DNA of 64,000 bases from CBDBCU01 sp965242615 (GCA_965242615.1 CBDESR010000005.1:1240001-1304000), one strand, 5' to 3'. Shown: positions 42,468-51,226, counted from the stretch's first letter. Numbers and translations: made by a program. Notes: a model not told the origin generated them from the sequence alone.

Positions 42468-43517
42468 ATGGCAGAGATATTGGGCGTTGGCCTGACCCAT
42501 TCCCCCTCACTGATTAAGCCGGACGAGGAGATGGACTTTTCCATCACGCGGAGTTTGCGGAATCCGGGGCTGCCGGCGGAGTTGAAAATTCCGACGAACT
42601 GGCCGGAGCCGATGCGGATTGAGTACGGCGAGGATGAGGGACTGGCCGCGGCCAAGGCGGCCCGGGCGCGGCTGGTCAGCGGTTTCCGGAAGCTGCGGGC
42701 GGAGATTGACGCCTTTCAGCCGGATTTTGTGGTCATCTGGGGGGATGACCAGTACGAGAATTTCAAGGAGGACATTATCCCGCCGTTCTGTGTGCTGGCG
42801 TATGAGGAGATGGAGTGCCAGCCCTTTAGGCTGAAGGACGGGAAGGCGCGGGTGAATGTTTGGGCGGAGCCGGCGGATAAGACTTTCAAGTATGCCGGCC
42901 AGCAGACGGCGGCGCGGAGTTTGGTGCGGGGGCTAATGGAGCAGGGGATTGATATGTCCTACGCCTATAAGCCGCTGCACGAAAAGGGCGGGTTGGGCCA
43001 CGCCATCCTGAATACGCTGCTGTATCTGGACTATGACCGGCAGGGGTTTGACTATCCGGTGGTGCCGTTTCTGGTGAACTGCTACGGGAGCAAGGTTATC
43101 CGCAATCGGGGCGGCGCGGTGCAGTATGCGGAGGAGTTTGACCCGCCGGGGCCGTCGCCCAAGCGGTGTATGGAAGTGGGGGCGGCGGTAGCCCGGGCGC
43201 TGCGGGACAGCCCTTGGCGGGTGGCGCTGATTGCCTCGTCGAGCTGGTCGCACGCCTTTTTGACGGAAAAGCATCACTGCCTTTACCCGGATGTGGCGGC
43301 GGATCGGGCGCGGTTTGAGGAGCTGCGGGACGGGGATTATGCGGCGTGGAGCCGGCTGTCCACGGAGCAGATTGAGGATGCGGGGCAGCAGGAGCTGCTG
43401 AACTGGATGTGCATTGCGGGGGCGATGCAGGAATTGGATTACAAGCCGGAGATTATCGATTATGTAGAGACCTACATTTTTAACTCGAACAAGTGCGTGG
43501 CCTTGTTCAAGCCGTAG
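42468..43517 (+). CDS. Class III extradiol dioxygenase (LigB-like)
   Basis: 349 residues of the LigB fold. Visible family elements are GVGLTHSPSLI at the N-terminus (His as iron ligand), DFVVIWGDDQYENFKEDIIPPF, HEKGGLGHAILNTL, PVVPFLVNCYG and ALIASSSWSHAFLTEKHHCLYPD, which carries the usual His/Glu ligand region. Family enzymes cleave catechol-type rings such as protocatechuate, 2,3-dihydroxyphenylpropionate or gallate, although some members have other substrates. CGGGAGG lies 7 nt before ATG 42468. It is a single gene with a terminator-like hairpin after it, facing a gentisate-dioxygenase-like cupin gene. Confidence 0.85.
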   Translation: MAEILGVGLTHSPSLIKPDEEMDFSITRSLRNPGLPAELKIPTNWPEPMRIEYGEDEGLAAAKAARARLVSGFRKLRAEIDAFQPDFVVIWGDDQYENFKEDIIPPFCVLAYEEMECQPFRLKDGKARVNVWAEPADKTFKYAGQQTAARSLVRGLMEQGIDMSYAYKPLHEKGGLGHAILNTLLYLDYDRQGFDYPVVPFLVNCYGSKVIRNRGGAVQYAEEFDPPGPSPKRCMEVGAAVARALRDSPWRVALIASSSWSHAFLTEKHHCLYPDVAADRARFEELRDGDYAAWSRLSTEQIEDAGQQELLNWMCIAGAMQELDYKPEIIDYVETYIFNSNKCVALFKP

Positions 43518-43555
43518 GCGGCAGGGGCGATTCTTTGACAGGGTAGGTAGGAAGG

Positions 43556-43583
43556 CCGGGGCGGGTTTGCGGACCGGCCCCGG
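43556..43583 (+). terminator. GC-rich hairpin after the LigB-like gene
   Basis: CCGGGGC-G-GG and CC-G-GCCCCGG pair with one G-G mismatch around an 8-nt loop, followed by TAGTTGTTGG. The T-run is weak. It lies between two convergent genes. Confidence 0.45.
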
Positions 43584-43624
43584 TAGTTGTTGGCCGGTGG
43601 CTGATGGGGCATCGCGTCAGCCAG

Positions 43625-44707
43625 CTATTCCTTGCCGGGGAAGTGGGAGGTTACCGGTTGGTGGCCGGCGTGTTCAGCGTACGGTTCCTCGCGGTAGAGG
43701 GAGAGGGCTTTCATTACCGGGAGGTCCTGAATGGAAAAGAGGATAGCCGCGCTATCCCCGGCGTTGGCGTGTTCGTGCCAAGCCCAAGCCGGGATGACCA
43801 GAAAATCGCCCTCGGCCCAGTCGAATTGCTGGCCGTTGATGACGCTGTGGCCGTGGCCGCGGAAAACCTGATAGACGGCGCTGCTGGTGTGGCGGTGGGC
43901 TTTGGTGCGGATGCCGGGACGGAGCAGCTGAATCCAGCAAGCCATCGTTTTCAGCACAGGGCCGCCGGTGGCCGGGTCGGAAAATTCCATAGCCACATCG
44001 TCGAAGGGGCTGGCATCCACTTGGGCCAGGTGCTGCAGGGCTTCGTGGGTGCGCGCCCATTTGTAGTGCCACAGGGGAGAGTAGGGCGTATCGCTTTCCT
44101 CCCACGCCGGCCGCAGCGCGCCGGAGGCGTATTTGCGTTCCGATTCGCCGACGCCGATGATGGGCTGCTGGTCCTCCGGATACGGTTCGTAGAAGGTGGC
44201 TTCGAGGTTGTTCACCAAGGGGGTATCCAAGCCGTCGAGCCAAATCATCGGCTCGTTGCCTTCGTTGTTGTGGTCGTGCCAGGTCCAGGAAGGGGTCAGC
44301 ACCAGGTCGCCGGGTTCCATATAGCACTTGTCGCCCTCGACGGTGGTATAAGCGCCCTGCCCTTGCAAGACCCAGCGGATGACGGTAGGGGTGTGGCGGT
44401 GAGCCGGGGCGTTTTCGCCGGGCAGGAGCAGTTGCAGGGCGGCGGAAATGGTGTGGGTAGTGCCGTGGTCGAGGCCGGGGTTAGCCAGTCGCAACACCCG
44501 CCGCTCGACATCACGGTCGGGGGTAACGATGTCGCCGCTACGCATTACCAGGGGCTGGGCGTCGGCCCAACGCCAGGCAAAGGGAACAACTTGGGGCTGG
44601 CGTTCGAGGCGGCGGCCCATCCAAGCGGCGCGCAAGCCGGCGGATTCGGTACTTTCGTAAAACTGCTGTTCCTGCTCCGGGCTTACCTTTCCCAAGAGGG
44701 TAGTCAT
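43625..44707 (-). CDS. Gentisate 1,2-dioxygenase-like bicupin
   Basis: 360 residues with two cupin domains. The first has PAHRHTPTVIRWVLQGQGAY and later WTWHDHNNEG; the second has KAHRHTSSAVYQVFRGHGHS and WAWHEHANAG. The histidine patterns match gentisate and related ring-cleaving dioxygenases (salicylate or 1-hydroxy-2-naphthoate 1,2-dioxygenase), which open the ring beside the carboxylate with Fe(II). The product class is the substrate of FAA hydrolase family enzymes such as the one at 6055. GGGGAGG precedes ATG 44707, and a good promoter lies at 44760-44787. Confidence 0.88.
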   Translation of the reverse strand: MTTLLGKVSPEQEQQFYESTESAGLRAAWMGRRLERQPQVVPFAWRWADAQPLVMRSGDIVTPDRDVERRVLRLANPGLDHGTTHTISAALQLLLPGENAPAHRHTPTVIRWVLQGQGAYTTVEGDKCYMEPGDLVLTPSWTWHDHNNEGNEPMIWLDGLDTPLVNNLEATFYEPYPEDQQPIIGVGESERKYASGALRPAWEESDTPYSPLWHYKWARTHEALQHLAQVDASPFDDVAMEFSDPATGGPVLKTMACWIQLLRPGIRTKAHRHTSSAVYQVFRGHGHSVINGQQFDWAEGDFLVIPAWAWHEHANAGDSAAILFSIQDLPVMKALSLYREEPYAEHAGHQPVTSHFPGKE

Positions 44708-44759
44708 AGCGGTTCCTCCCCAATTTCAGATTGGGATGCCTTGCCGGTTTGAGGGCGAT

Positions 44760-44787
44760 TTTATATTTGACTGAGGGATGGTGTCAA
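44760..44787 (-). promoter_or_regulatory. Sigma-70-like promoter for the gentisate-dioxygenase-like gene
   Basis: On the minus strand TTGACA (44787-44782), 16-nt spacer, TATAAA (44765-44760). It lies 53 nt upstream of the ATG. Confidence 0.65.
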
Positions 44788-44821
44788 TTGAACCGGCGGC
44801 CGGGGGCAATAGCGCGGCGGG

Positions 44822-45250
44822 CTAGTCCACTACGGCAATGGCGAACAGCTCGACTTTCAGTTTGGGATGGGCGGCCAAGCGGGTGACTTCGATGGTGGCG
44901 GTGCCGGGACGGTGGTCGCCGAAATACTCCCACCAGACTTGGTTGAGCTGGTCTTGTTCGTCGATGTTGGTCAGGTAGCGGGTAACCTGCGCTACATCGC
45001 TGAAAGTGGCCCCGGCGGCGTCCAAGCCGGCTTTGACATTTTCCAGGGCCATCCGGGTTTGGGCGGCTACATCCTCCGGGATGTCGTCGAATTCGGATGC
45101 GATATGGGGGTGGCTGTGGTAGGTTTTGGCGGCGGTAACGCCGGCCAGGAAAAGCAAGGAGCCGCCGGTGACTTTGAGGGCCGGGGCGTAGGGCAAGTTG
45201 ACGGAGGGGTCGCGGTCGGCGGTGTGGATGACTTCCAGTTTTTTGGTCAA
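44822..45250 (-). CDS. RidA/YjgF-family protein
   Basis: 142 residues, typical RidA size. Contains LPYAPALKVTGGSLLFLAGV, QTRMALENVKAGLDAAGATFSDVAQVTRYL, and RPGTATIEVTRLAAHPKLKVELFAIAV; the arginine-binding and P-x-R-x-x-x-E-V region is slightly changed (R-P-G-T-A-T-I-E-V). RidA members deaminate reactive imines or enamines; others act in aromatic degradation operons. The start is TTG 45250, supported by GGAGG 8 nt upstream; no ATG fits. A TATAAT at 45300-45295 may be its -10 element. It lies just upstream of the gentisate-dioxygenase-like gene in the same direction. Confidence 0.85.
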   Translation of the reverse strand: MTKKLEVIHTADRDPSVNLPYAPALKVTGGSLLFLAGVTAAKTYHSHPHIASEFDDIPEDVAAQTRMALENVKAGLDAAGATFSDVAQVTRYLTNIDEQDQLNQVWWEYFGDHRPGTATIEVTRLAAHPKLKVELFAIAVVD

Positions 45251-45322
45251 AGCGTTGTCCTCCGGGGGGATAGTAGTTGAGGGATGGCCGGGAGTATTAT
45301 AGCAAAGGTTGGGGAAGGGCGG

Positions 45323-45352
45323 TTGACAAGGACAAGGGGGCTTGACTAAACT
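45323..45352 (+). promoter_or_regulatory. Sigma-70-like promoter for the membrane protein at 45402
   Basis: TTGACA (45323-45328), 18-nt spacer, TAAACT (45347-45352). A start of transcription near 45359 favours ATG 45402 over the in-frame TTG at 45342. Confidence 0.5.
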
Positions 45353-45401
45353 GCCTAGACGGGACGGCGCAATCGCCGGCCGGGAAAGGGTATCCGCGAC
45401 A

Positions 45402-46118
45402 ATGCCAACTAACCAATGGGAACATTACATCCGGCAATGGATTCTCAAGCCCGGTTTTGCGCTGTTCACGGCCGCGATCATCGTGGCTTGGGCGATAGTG
45501 GCCGGCAAGGTTGCCGCCTATCTGTTGGCATTGCCCCCGGACGCTCTGATGATGCGGTGGGTGGGGGAGAGCGGCGCGGATGACTTGCTAAAGGCGGTGT
45601 GGTACGCCACGCCGTTGACGGCGGCGTATATTGCCGCTTTAATCGGCTATCACAAGTTCGGGCTGTTCCGGGAGGGAAAGCCGCATCTGACCATTGACTT
45701 GTCCGCGTCCAGCCGGCCGGTCAGCGCTGAGCATAATCATATCGGCGTGATTGCGCGGATTCACAACACCTCAAAAGTGGCGGTGCCGGTGTTCAATGTG
45801 GAGTGGGAGTTGGCGGTGGTGGCGCCGTATTCCGTTGGGGATATACTGGAAATGGAGGAGATCGTCACCATCGATCGGGAATCCGGAGATGTTGACGGCG
45901 ATGAGTTTCCGTGGCGCCGGTTGAAAGAGCCGGTCGCCTTACAATACTATATGCTGGTCGAGCCTAACGAAGTTGAACAGTTGACTTTCGACTTCGTTGT
46001 GCCGAGGGATATAGAGGCGGTGGTCATATCGCTATTCGTGGAGAACTTGAGCGACAGCGACAAAGCTGACCAAGTGGGATGGTCCCGTCGCTTGTTTTAC
46101 GACATCAGGCTGGCGTAA
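45402..46118 (+). CDS. Membrane protein of unknown function with two TM helices
   Basis: 238 residues: TM1 about 18-42 (FALFTAAIIVAWAIVAGKVAA) and TM2 about 70-90 (ATPLTAAYIAALIGYHKFGL), then a 145-residue soluble beta-rich domain (HLTIDLSASSRPVS ... FDFVVPRDIEAVVISLFVEN). No known family recognised. The start is chosen from the promoter position and an AAAGGG upstream. It is followed at 27 nt by a small basic protein gene and then an M24 peptidase-fold gene, apparently one operon. Confidence 0.6.
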   Translation: MPTNQWEHYIRQWILKPGFALFTAAIIVAWAIVAGKVAAYLLALPPDALMMRWVGESGADDLLKAVWYATPLTAAYIAALIGYHKFGLFREGKPHLTIDLSASSRPVSAEHNHIGVIARIHNTSKVAVPVFNVEWELAVVAPYSVGDILEMEEIVTIDRESGDVDGDEFPWRRLKEPVALQYYMLVEPNEVEQLTFDFVVPRDIEAVVISLFVENLSDSDKADQVGWSRRLFYDIRLA

Positions 46119-46145
46119 AGCCGCCAGTGCTTTGGAGGACAAAGT

Positions 46146-46319
46146 ATGCTCTTTGGCATATTCGGCAAAAAGAAAACATCAGGAAGGTCGTCGCACCGCA
46201 AGGGGGGCTACCCCAAGCGGAAGCGGTCACCGGGGGTAGCCAAGACGTGGCAGCCGCCGGTGAAGGAGCCGGCTAAACCCGAGGCCCCGGCGGCCAAGAC
46301 CGGCAACCCGGAAGGCTAG
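46146..46319 (+). CDS. Small basic protein, 57 residues
   Basis: MLFGIFGKKKTSGRSSHRKG then GYPKRKRSPGVAKTWQPP and a Lys/Pro/Ala tail. GGAGGACAAAGT directly precedes ATG 46146, a near-ideal ribosome-binding site. It has a short hydrophobic N-terminus followed by dense Lys/Arg, so it may bind nucleic acid or membrane. It lies between the two-TM protein gene and the M24 gene, 19 nt before the latter. No homologue recognised. Confidence 0.55.
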   Translation: MLFGIFGKKKTSGRSSHRKGGYPKRKRSPGVAKTWQPPVKEPAKPEAPAAKTGNPEG

Positions 46320-46338
46320 ACGGCAAAGGAGAAGCGGC

Positions 46339-47655
46339 GTGACGCAAATCAAGAGTTTCGGCACTATGGGCGTGGACTGGGAGGAGCGGGTGGATTTTGA
46401 GCGGCTCCGCACCCAGCGGCTGGGCCGCGCCAAGAAACTGCTGAAAGAGTCGGAGTTGGGCGCGCTGCTCACCTTCGATATGAACAACATCCGCTATCTG
46501 ACGGCCACGATCATCGGCACTTGGGCGATGGACAAGCTGGTGCGCTTTTCCCTGCTGCCGCAGGATGATGAGCCGATTTTGTGGGATTTCGGGTCGGCGG
46601 CGCGGCATCATCAGATTTACTGTCCCTGGCTGGGGGAACGCTCCCGGGCGGGCATTTCCACCTTGCGGGGGGCAACGCCGCCATCGGCGAACCTGGCCGA
46701 GGATGTGGCCAAGAAAATCCGGGTCGAGCTGGAACTGCGCGGTTTGGAGCAGGAACCGGTGGGCGTGGATGTGGTGGAACCGGTCGTGCTGTTCGCTTTG
46801 CAGCGGGAGGGCATCAATGTGGTGGACGGGCAGCAGTTGATGCTGGAAGCCCGGCGCATCAAGACTCAGGATGAAATTACCCTGCTGAACACGGCCTGCG
46901 CGATGGTGGACGCCGCCTATGACGCGCTGTATCTGGAACTGCGGGCCGGGGTGCGGGAAAATGACGGGGTGGCTCTGGTCAACAAGGTGCTGTACGAACT
47001 GGGGTCGGAGTATGTGGAAGGGGTCAACGCCATTGGCGGGGAGCGCACCAGTCCCCATCCGCATCTGTTCTCCGACCGCATCCTGCGTCCTGGCGACCAA
47101 GTGTATTTTGACATTTTGCACAGCTATATGGGCTACCGCACCTGCTATTACCGCACCTTGGCGATTGGCAGCGCGTCCCAAGCGCAGATTGACGCCTACA
47201 AGAAGTGCCGGGAGATTCTGGACATTTCCATTGACGCGGTAAAGCCGGGCATTACTACCGCCGATATTGTGCAGCACTGGCCCAAGGCTACCGAGTTCGG
47301 CTTTGCCAACGAGGAGGCGGCCTTTGCCCTGCAATACGGGCATGGCGTGGGGCTGAATATCTGGGAAGCGCCGATTTTCAGCCGCCTGTTCTCGCTGGAA
47401 CACCCGCAACCGATTGAGGAGGGGATGGTTTTTGCGCTGGAAACTTTCTGGCCGGCGGCCGATGGCTGGTCGGCGGCGCGGATTGAGGAGGAAGTGGTGG
47501 TGACCGCAGCGGGGCCGCAGGTGATTACCAAGTTCCCGGCGGAGGAGCTGATTGTGGCCGGCGTCAAGTATTATGCCGCTACTGGGCCGCTACCGACGAC
47601 CCGGGATGCCCAATCGCACCGCAACAATCCTTTGCCGGCGGGACATTCGGTCTAA
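46339..47655 (+). CDS. M24 (Xaa-Pro peptidase/creatinase-fold) protein with altered metal site
   Basis: 438 residues: creatinase N-terminal domain (about 15-170) and pita-bread domain (about 190-420). Metal-site elements seen are Asp in QVYFDILHSYMGYRTCYYRT, His in QYGHGVGLNIWE, Glu in VFALETFWPAADG and Glu in RIEEEVVVT. In aminopeptidase P the second Asp lies eleven residues after the first; here that position is Cys, so the two-metal site is incomplete. This may be a peptidase with changed metal use or another lyase/amidinohydrolase of this fold. GTG 46339 follows AAAGGAG. A strong terminator follows at 47683. Confidence 0.8.
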   Translation: MTQIKSFGTMGVDWEERVDFERLRTQRLGRAKKLLKESELGALLTFDMNNIRYLTATIIGTWAMDKLVRFSLLPQDDEPILWDFGSAARHHQIYCPWLGERSRAGISTLRGATPPSANLAEDVAKKIRVELELRGLEQEPVGVDVVEPVVLFALQREGINVVDGQQLMLEARRIKTQDEITLLNTACAMVDAAYDALYLELRAGVRENDGVALVNKVLYELGSEYVEGVNAIGGERTSPHPHLFSDRILRPGDQVYFDILHSYMGYRTCYYRTLAIGSASQAQIDAYKKCREILDISIDAVKPGITTADIVQHWPKATEFGFANEEAAFALQYGHGVGLNIWEAPIFSRLFSLEHPQPIEEGMVFALETFWPAADGWSAARIEEEVVVTAAGPQVITKFPAEELIVAGVKYYAATGPLPTTRDAQSHRNNPLPAGHSV

Positions 47656-47682
47656 CGCCGGGAGCGGCGCAACGGCGAAAGC

Positions 47683-47717
47683 AACCGGGGACGGTAGGCA
47701 ACCGTCCCCGGTTTTAT
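47683..47717 (+). terminator. Rho-independent terminator after the M24 gene
   Basis: A perfect 13-bp stem (47683-47695 with 47701-47713) has a 5-nt loop and the tail TTTTATT. It lies between convergent genes and may also serve the PAC2 gene on the other strand. Confidence 0.85.
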
Positions 47718-47736
47718 TGCAGCCAGGCAAAGCCGA

Positions 47737-48687
47737 TTAAGAGTTGTCCGGCGGGTCGGACATTCCCAGCAGGATGTCCTCGAGGGTGCGGTCGAGGGCC
47801 GGGTCGAGTTCTACCGGCTCGACATAGGGGATGACATTGTAGTCGGAGCGCACTTGCTCGATGATGCGGCGGGCTTCGGCGTTGTTTTCGGCGATGCGGG
47901 ACAGGTTGGATTCCAGTTCCCGGGATTCGGTATCGCCGAGGGCTTGCAGCTCGCTGAGGTCGAGGTCCAGCTTGAACATGGGCTTGAGGCGGCGCATTAT
48001 GTCGTAAAAGGAGCGGTGGTCGCGGAAAATGCCCAACTGTTCGTTGTTGGCAACGACGAAGGGATACATCGGAGCCATCGCGCCGAGGCGGAACATCTGG
48101 ACCTCCGGGTATTCGTAGTGGGCCAGGGAGACCATAGCCATACCGATGGTGGGGCCGCGGCGGCCCTCGGTGCCGCGGCTGGACATTATCAAGCCGTAGC
48201 GTTCCAGGGTGTCTTTCATTTCGGGGCGGCTATAGACGCAGTTGATGCGGCGTTCCAAGTCCGGGGGGGCCGGGCCGTTGACGCCCTCGACGGCTACGGT
48301 CTGCTGGACGCCCAACTCCCGGACGGCTTGAAAGAAGCCGGCGCCGTACAGGTCGATGCGACTCCACGGTTCCTCGCCGAGGAAAATAATCAGACCGTTG
48401 CCGGCGTCGTAAAAGTCGTTCTCACGGGTCATGGGGCCGGAGGGCAAGCCGTCCTGAAAGGCGGCGGCCGGGCGGAAGGTGTCGTGGGTGCCGGCTACTT
48501 GAAAGGGGTAGCACAGGGTAGAGATTTGGTCGCCGAGGCGGCCGATGGGGCGCGCTCCCAACTTTTCAATGAGGTAGCGGGGCAGGCCGCTGGAGATGCG
48601 GCCGCCGTTGGACCACTGGCGGCGCCAGCCGGCGATAAGGTAGTCGGCTGGGGGTTTTTCGTGGAGGATTAGCAGTTCATCAGCCAT
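47737..48687 (-). CDS. PAC2-family protein
   Basis: 316 residues of the PAC2 (proteasome-assembly-chaperone-like) fold: YLIAGWRRQWSNGGRISSGL near the start, NGLIIFLGEEPWSR, YGAGFFQAVRELGVQQTVAV and TIGMAMVSLAHYE. In Actinobacteria and Archaea the family is linked to proteasomes; in Chloroflexi the role is not established. The C-terminal 80 residues are helical and charged. ATG 48687 has AGGAGG 8 nt upstream. TATAAT at 48737-48732 on the minus strand could be its -10 element. No proteasome gene is in the window. Confidence 0.8.
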   Translation of the reverse strand: MADELLILHEKPPADYLIAGWRRQWSNGGRISSGLPRYLIEKLGARPIGRLGDQISTLCYPFQVAGTHDTFRPAAAFQDGLPSGPMTRENDFYDAGNGLIIFLGEEPWSRIDLYGAGFFQAVRELGVQQTVAVEGVNGPAPPDLERRINCVYSRPEMKDTLERYGLIMSSRGTEGRRGPTIGMAMVSLAHYEYPEVQMFRLGAMAPMYPFVVANNEQLGIFRDHRSFYDIMRRLKPMFKLDLDLSELQALGDTESRELESNLSRIAENNAEARRIIEQVRSDYNVIPYVEPVELDPALDRTLEDILLGMSDPPDNS

Positions 48688-48874
48688 CAATCGTTCCTCC
48701 TCAACATCGCTTTTTCACTATTCCACTCTCTATTATAACAGGATGGGAAAGGGCGGGGGCTATAGGGGGACTGAACGGAATCCGGGGATATTGACGACAA
48801 GTAATCCTAACGGTTTGACGGCTTGGCCTATCGTCAAAGGGGTTGCCGCCGCCGGGGGCAACGGCGGCAAGGCA

Positions 48875-51031
48875 TTACTGACCGGGGGCCAAGTTTTCGC
48901 CTTCTCGCACCGCCTGCATAACCCGGGACAGGGTCAGGATGGGCTGGTTCACGGAAAGGGCGTACAGCTCTCCGGCTTCGTCGGAGCCAAAGGAAAGGAT
49001 GGGAGCGCCGGTATTGCCGATTAAGCGCTTTTGCCAGCCGGCGGCGGCGTTCCCTTCCACCACCCAGACTTGGCCGCTGCAAAAGTCGCCGAAAAGCAGG
49101 CTTCCGGTCAGTTCGGGCAAGGCGGCGCCCTGGTACTGCCCGCCCCAAATCACGGCGCAGCCCTCATCACGGTCGTAGGTTACAACCGGCGGCACGGCGT
49201 CGGGCAGAGCCGCGCATTCCGGTTCTCCGGTTCGGCACTGGTCGCCCTCGAACACCCGCCAACCCAGGTTGTCCCCGGCCGCTGCTATGGATACCTCTTC
49301 GAGCAAGCGCTCGCCCGGGTCGCCGACCCATAAGCGGCCGGCGGGGTCAAAGGACATCCGCCAGGGATTCCGAAGTCCGTAAGCCCAGATTTCGGGGCGG
49401 ACTCCGGGCGTTGCCCGGAAGGGGTTGTCCTCCGGAATTAGGTAGGGTTGTTCCGGGGAGGCTTCGCGCACGTCGATGCGGATTATTTTGCCGCGCAAAG
49501 TGGTCAAGTCTTGCCCGTTTTGGGAAGTTGTATTATCGCCAATGCCCAGGTAGAGCATACCGTCCGGGCCAAACCGAATGGAGCCGCCGAAGTGCCAACG
49601 GCCGGGCATGGGCAGCTCCAGGATAACCAATTCCGCAGCGCTATCCACATAGCCGCCGGCTACCGGGAAGCGGGATAGTCGGATTTTATGCTGCTCACCC
49701 CGCGCATTGTAATAGACATACAAGTAGGGAAACTGGTCAAAGTTCGGGTCGAGGGCGGCGCTTTGTAAGCCAAAGTCATCAGCGCAACAATCGACGCGTT
49801 CCCGCAAGTCCAGGATGGGCTGCGCCAGCTCTCCGGGACAAAACAAGACCGGAGTCCGCCGGCAGAGGGTAATCAATCCATCCCGCTCAGCCAAGGCCAA
49901 GCCGCCGGAGGGCCAGGGAAACAGTTCGAGCGGCCACAGGAACCGCCCGGTGGTGCTTGGGGATTGGGGCATTTCCGGCGGCACTGCGACGGGTATGACC
50001 TGCGGCTCGGGCGAACCCGGCGTGTAGTGCCAGCATTGGGGAGAACCGTCAGTACGCAATGCGCAAACCCCGAACCGACTGGCGCTCACGGCGGTAAAGG
50101 GGGCTGAGGGCACCGCTAACAGATCGTCGTGCCAGTTGCCCCAGCAGACCAGGCTGGAGTCGGGCCGGATACCGCAGGCGTAGTTTTCCCCGGCGGCAAT
50201 TTGCAGGAAAGCTCCCGGGGGCGGACTAGACTGGCCGGCGGTATTGTCGCCCTGACAGAGGGCGGCGCCGTCGGCCCGCAACACACAAGTATTGCTGATG
50301 CCGGAAGTTAATGCCTGGAAAGGGCCGGCCAAGGGGTTAGATTGGCCGTGGGAATTATCGCCCCAACATTGCAAGCCGCCATCAGTGGTCAAGCCGCAGG
50401 TATGAGCGGCGCCAGCGGCGATAGTAGTAAAGGCGACATCGGCCGGCGGGGATGCTCTCCCGTCATCGTTCCGGCCCCAGCATTGAGCATAGCCGGCGGG
50501 GTCCAAGGCGCAGCCGTAATGGGTACCGGCGGTCATCAGCTTAAATTGTCCCGCCGGCGGGCTGCCCTCGCGATATTCGACACTGGTATTCCAGCAAGAA
50601 ATGGTACCATTAGCGGTTAGACCGCAACTAAGGTTTTGACCGACGATTACCTGTTGGAATTGGCCGCGCAGGGGTACATTGGCCCTGGTATCGACCTTGC
50701 CATCAGCTCCCCAGCATATTACCGGTTGGTTTTCCGGCAAGCCGCAAAAATAGAATTTTTCGTAGTACTGGCCCACGGATATTTGGGTCAGGGAGATGGA
50801 AGCCGGCGGGAAGGCGCCGGCAGCCGGGATTGGTGGGGGAGTAAGGGGGGACGGCGACACGGGAGCGGCAGGCAACGGCGCACCGTTGGGCGCAACAACG
50901 CTCGGCGGGGGCGAGGCAACCGGCGGGAAAGGGGAACAGGATAGGCCGGAAAGAAGGAGCAGTACCAGGGGAGCTAATCCCAAGACAAGGGTTCGGACAA
51001 ATAGCAGCCGTTCCGGGAGCAAGACAGGCAT
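48875..51031 (-). CDS. Lipoprotein-like RCC1 propeller fused to glucose/sorbosone dehydrogenase domain, paralogue 1
   Basis: 718 residues. N-terminal signal (LVLGLAPLVLLLLSGLSC), a Pro/Ser-rich linker, then about seven RCC1-like repeats, each with a cysteine pair of the form C-G-L ... C-W-G, for example AAGAAHTCGLTTDGGLQCWG. The second half (about 380-700) is a GSDH-type six-bladed propeller: FLWPLELFPWPSGGLALAERDG, HFGGSIRFGPDGMLYLGIGD with the expected catalytic His, and IWAYGLRNPWRMSFDPAGRL. GSDH domains bind PQQ and calcium and oxidise sugars; PQQ binding here is inferred. ATG 51031 is preferred because the promoter at 51095-51123 would make the in-frame ATG 51085 leaderless. The paralogue lies at 60722. 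Confidence 0.8.
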   Translation of the reverse strand: MPVLLPERLLFVRTLVLGLAPLVLLLLSGLSCSPFPPVASPPPSVVAPNGAPLPAAPVSPSPLTPPPIPAAGAFPPASISLTQISVGQYYEKFYFCGLPENQPVICWGADGKVDTRANVPLRGQFQQVIVGQNLSCGLTANGTISCWNTSVEYREGSPPAGQFKLMTAGTHYGCALDPAGYAQCWGRNDDGRASPPADVAFTTIAAGAAHTCGLTTDGGLQCWGDNSHGQSNPLAGPFQALTSGISNTCVLRADGAALCQGDNTAGQSSPPPGAFLQIAAGENYACGIRPDSSLVCWGNWHDDLLAVPSAPFTAVSASRFGVCALRTDGSPQCWHYTPGSPEPQVIPVAVPPEMPQSPSTTGRFLWPLELFPWPSGGLALAERDGLITLCRRTPVLFCPGELAQPILDLRERVDCCADDFGLQSAALDPNFDQFPYLYVYYNARGEQHKIRLSRFPVAGGYVDSAAELVILELPMPGRWHFGGSIRFGPDGMLYLGIGDNTTSQNGQDLTTLRGKIIRIDVREASPEQPYLIPEDNPFRATPGVRPEIWAYGLRNPWRMSFDPAGRLWVGDPGERLLEEVSIAAAGDNLGWRVFEGDQCRTGEPECAALPDAVPPVVTYDRDEGCAVIWGGQYQGAALPELTGSLLFGDFCSGQVWVVEGNAAAGWQKRLIGNTGAPILSFGSDEAGELYALSVNQPILTLSRVMQAVREGENLAPGQ

Positions 51032-51094
51032 TTTGACAAGAGCTTCCCCAATCCAGTCGGCGACAACCGAACCTGCTGATGGCATTAGACGGCT

Positions 51095-51123
51095 ATTATA
51101 TGTCTCACAGTTAGAAAGGTCAA
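51095..51123 (-). promoter_or_regulatory. Sigma-70 promoter for the RCC1-GSDH gene
   Basis: On the minus strand TTGACC (51123-51118), 17-nt spacer, TATAAT (51100-51095), close to consensus. It is divergent from the promoter at 51167. Confidence 0.7.
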
Positions 51124-51166
51124 AGGGTTTGGTAGCAAGACGCGGCGGCGGCGAGCTTGCCCAACC

Positions 51167-51195
51167 TTGACCGGATAGCCCGTCCCGGCTACAAT
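51167..51195 (+). promoter_or_regulatory. Sigma-70 promoter for the TPP enzyme gene
   Basis: TTGACC (51167-51172), 17-nt spacer, TACAAT (51190-51195); the start of transcription near 51202 leaves a leader of about 25 nt before ATG 51227. Confidence 0.7.
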
Positions 51196-51226
51196 CCTGG
51201 CTAACTTGGCAAGGAAAGGTGAACTG

